This document shows, piece after piece, positions 62,454 to 64,000 of a stretch of 64,000 nt of DNA (position 1 is its first letter; every line of letters starts with the position of its first letter). Below the pieces are notes generated by a model. It saw only the letters and a program-made list of their open reading frames with translations. It did no database searches and was not told the origin of the DNA. Source of the stretch: Methyloprofundus sp. (GTDB lineage: Bacteria > Pseudomonadota > Gammaproteobacteria > Methylococcales > Methylomonadaceae); the NCBI GenBank assembly GCA_016592635.1, contig AP023240.1, positions 4,071,630 to 4,135,629 of the forward strand. The letters are read 5' to 3'. The position numbers and the translations under genes were made by a program.

Positions 62454-63293
62454 CTACTCGTATAAAGTAGGTATCGCCAAGCGTTTATGTTGTGTTTTTT
62501 GGTAAGTCGCTATAATCAATTGCTGTAACTCCTCGGTAACAGTCTTACCCTCCAGAAAATCATCCAGCTGATCATAGCTAAGCCCTAAAGCGGCTTCATC
62601 GGTTTTACCTGGTTCTAGGTCTTCCAAATCTGCAGTGGGGGCTTTTTCTATTAATAATTTGGGCGCACCTAAATATCTGGCAAGTTGCCTAACTTGGCGT
62701 TTATTTAAGCCAAATAAGGGAGCTAAATCACAAGCACCGTCGCCCCACTTGGTAAAAAATCCGGTTATATTCTCTGCAGAATGGTCGGTACCTATTACTA
62801 AAGCACCCACCAAGCCTGCCAATTCATATTGTGCTGTCATACGTACTCTAGCTTTTACATTACCTTTGTGAAAGTCAGCATGCTTAGCTGAATGAGTGCT
62901 TAACAAGCTTTGCTGTAATGTTTGCATTGTTTCGGCATGTATTGCATCAACACCTGCATGGATATTAATGACAACATTTTGACTCGGCTGAATAAACTCT
63001 AAGGCTAATTGGGCATCACTTTCATCAGCTTGTACTTTATAAGGCAAGCGAACAGCTATAAATTGATAGTCAGCATCTGGGTCATTTTGATTTAATTGCT
63101 CAATAGCCAATTGTGCCAGACGACCGCAGGTTGTTGAGTCGACCCCACCACTGATACCTAATACCAGTTTATTAAGCTTTGCTTGTTTGAGTTGTGATTT
63201 TATAAACTCTATGCGACGCTGACTTTCAAATTCGGGGTCTATTTGCGGTAAAACATGCATTTCTTTAATGATGGATTCTTGGTTCATAAGCAA
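62454..63293 (-). CDS. nadE: NH3-dependent NAD+ synthetase
   Basis: NadE converts deamido-NAD+ (NaAD) to NAD+ with ammonia and ATP. The 279-residue protein shows the ATP-pyrophosphatase P-loop LVLGISGGVDSTTCGRLAQ, ARVRMTAQYELAGLVGALVI, GTDHSAENITGFFTKWGDGA, CDLAPLFGLNKRQVRQLARY and the C-terminal LIEKAPTADLEDLEPGKTDE then AALGLSYDQLD. No glutaminase domain is present, so free ammonia is used. Start MLMNQES at 63293 or MNQES two codons later. Confidence 0.96.
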   Translation of the reverse strand: MLMNQESIIKEMHVLPQIDPEFESQRRIEFIKSQLKQAKLNKLVLGISGGVDSTTCGRLAQLAIEQLNQNDPDADYQFIAVRLPYKVQADESDAQLALEFIQPSQNVVINIHAGVDAIHAETMQTLQQSLLSTHSAKHADFHKGNVKARVRMTAQYELAGLVGALVIGTDHSAENITGFFTKWGDGACDLAPLFGLNKRQVRQLARYLGAPKLLIEKAPTADLEDLEPGKTDEAALGLSYDQLDDFLEGKTVTEELQQLIIATYQKTQHKRLAIPTLYE

Positions 63294-63442
63294 AGTGTCT
63301 TTTATTACAAAGTGTTGTGGTATTAATGAAGCTAAAAACTTGCTGAGTGCACAGCTTATTATTAATTGTATCTAAGTTTATGGCTATAAATGATAAAATA
63401 TTTATATGTTTATCACCCCTGTCTTGGTCTCAGAGTATCTGT

Positions 63443-63820
63443 ATGAGCGAAAAAAATAAAATTTTAGTCGAAGTTCAATCTCGGTATATAGAAGAGCAAT
63501 CTAAACCGAGTGCCAATAAATATGCTTTTGCTTATACCATTACCATCACAAATATTGGTGGGATAGCGGCAACTTTATTGAGCCGACACTGGCTGATTAC
63601 CGATTCGAATGGCGGCATAGAAGAGGTGCGCGGTGATGGGGTGATTGGCAAAACACCTTTTTTAAAACCTGGAGAAGCCTTTACCTATACGAGCGGTGCA
63701 ATGTTAAAGACCTCTGTTGGGGTGATGGCAGGGAAATATATTATGCTGGCTGAAAGTGGTGAAAATTTTGATGCACCTATCCCACAATTTACTTTATCAA
63801 TTCCTAGAACCTTACATTAG
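63443..63820 (+). CDS. apaG: ApaG (CorD) protein
   Basis: ApaG is a small beta-sandwich protein; its biochemical role is not settled. The 125-residue product from ATG 63443 (MSEKNKILVEVQSRYIEEQS) has the family core YAFAYTITITNIGGIAATLL, SRHWLITDSNGGIEEVRGDG, VIGKTPFLKPGEAFTYTSGA and GVMAGKYIMLAESGENFD. Length matches E. coli ApaG (125). The ORF extension to 63347 adds a hydrophobic tail not seen in the family, so I reject it. apaH follows after two bases, as in E. coli. Confidence 0.95.
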   Translation: MSEKNKILVEVQSRYIEEQSKPSANKYAFAYTITITNIGGIAATLLSRHWLITDSNGGIEEVRGDGVIGKTPFLKPGEAFTYTSGAMLKTSVGVMAGKYIMLAESGENFDAPIPQFTLSIPRTLH

Positions 63821-63822
63821 TT

Positions 63823-64000
63823 ATGGCAATTTATGCGATTGGTGATATTCAAGGCTGCTATGATGACTTGCGGCGCTTATTGCAAAAAATTGAATTTAAT
63901 AAAAAAAAGGATCAACTTTGGTTTGTCGGTGATTTAGTCAATCGAGGGCCGAAATCATTAGAAACTTTACGCTTTATTAAATCGCTTGGTGATGCTGCGG
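63823..64000 (+). CDS. apaH: Diadenosine tetraphosphatase ApaH (partial, 3' end outside window)
   Basis: ApaH cleaves Ap4A symmetrically to two ADP. The visible 59 codons from ATG 63823 encode MAIYAIGDIQGCYDDLRRLL, then QKIEF and the metal-binding LWFVGDLVNRGPKSLETLRF. This is the metallophosphatase signature: D-x-Q/H in GDIQG and GDxVxRGP. It starts two bases after apaG, the same order as in E. coli apaGH. Confidence 0.93.
   Translation, partial: MAIYAIGDIQGCYDDLRRLLQKIEFNKKKDQLWFVGDLVNRGPKSLETLRFIKSLGDAA

Noticed and set aside
1..64000. CRISPR arrays, rRNA or tRNA genes
   Set aside because: No regularly spaced repeats and no cloverleaf-like or rRNA-like sequences were seen by eye; a covariance search could still find a tRNA I missed.

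Overview
The window is chromosomal DNA from an AT-rich gammaproteobacterium. The tesA/ybbA/ybbP, yggT/proC, dnaN-recF-gyrB, lgt-thyA, sbcD-sbcC, fumC/pyrE/hemW, msbA and apaG-apaH genes and gene orders are all gammaproteobacterial. A PEP-CTERM protein, a class II (B12-type) ribonucleotide reductase subunit, abundant toxin-antitoxin modules, a TIR/MoxR/FGE conflict cassette and many REP palindromes suggest a free-living environmental species (Thiotrichales- or Methylococcales-like). The genus cannot be named from sequence alone.

Layout. 0-5 kb: yggT (partial), proC, the ybbP-ybbA export ABC system and divergent tesA. 5.0-7.4 kb: an AT-rich region with four perfect DnaA boxes arranged as two diverged inverted arms around one conserved gene of unknown function, which is a good oriC candidate. 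7.5-8.1 kb: a PIN/Phd toxin-antitoxin pair. 8.3-16.3 kb: a conflict (probable antiphage) cassette of TIR effector, MoxR-type AAA+ ATPase and a large vWA-like/FGE protein, followed by an IS4-family element and a second FGE-domain gene. The two FGE genes end in homologous segments that differ almost only at first and second bases of NNC/NNT/NNG codons, the signature of diversity-generating retroelement (DGR) targets. Each is followed at the same spacing by a related hairpin. No reverse transcriptase or template repeat is in the window. 16.6-23.8 kb: dnaN-recF-(four parS sites, gene relics)-gyrB-lgt-thyA, the origin-proximal housekeeping block without dnaA.

23.9-32.3 kb: accessory DNA with a methyltransferase, a nuclease-like relic, and a large 1263-codon gene broken by a 25-bp tandem duplication and an IS4-family insertion. 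Its reading frame can be rebuilt exactly. A RelE/ParE toxin-antitoxin pair, an SDR protein and a frameshifted beta-carbonic anhydrase follow. 32.5-34.8 kb: a sigma-54 activator with a cysteine-containing sensor domain, and a PEP-CTERM protein. 35.3-40.3 kb: sbcC-sbcD. 40.5-44 kb: yfbR and three consecutive toxin-antitoxin modules (RES/Xre, YefM/YoeB, HigBA). 44.1-49.5 kb: a stand-alone NrdJb-like protein, a histidine phosphatase, gph, fumC, pyrE and hemW.

49.5-54.4 kb: two lipoproteins (an alpha/beta hydrolase and a SEL1/coiled-coil/caspase-fold protein) and an outer-membrane barrel. 54.4-61.3 kb: an envelope polysaccharide block with msbA, an O-antigen ligase-like gene, a family 9 glycosyltransferase, an SGNH-like protein and an AlgI-type MBOAT. 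61.5-64 kb: a methyltransferase, nadE, apaG and apaH (partial).

Two mobile themes recur. An abundant REP palindrome with core ACGCTCCAGCGT is the apparent target of both the first IS and a 134-bp MITE with the same ends. Toxin-antitoxin modules are dense: five intact plus at least one relic.
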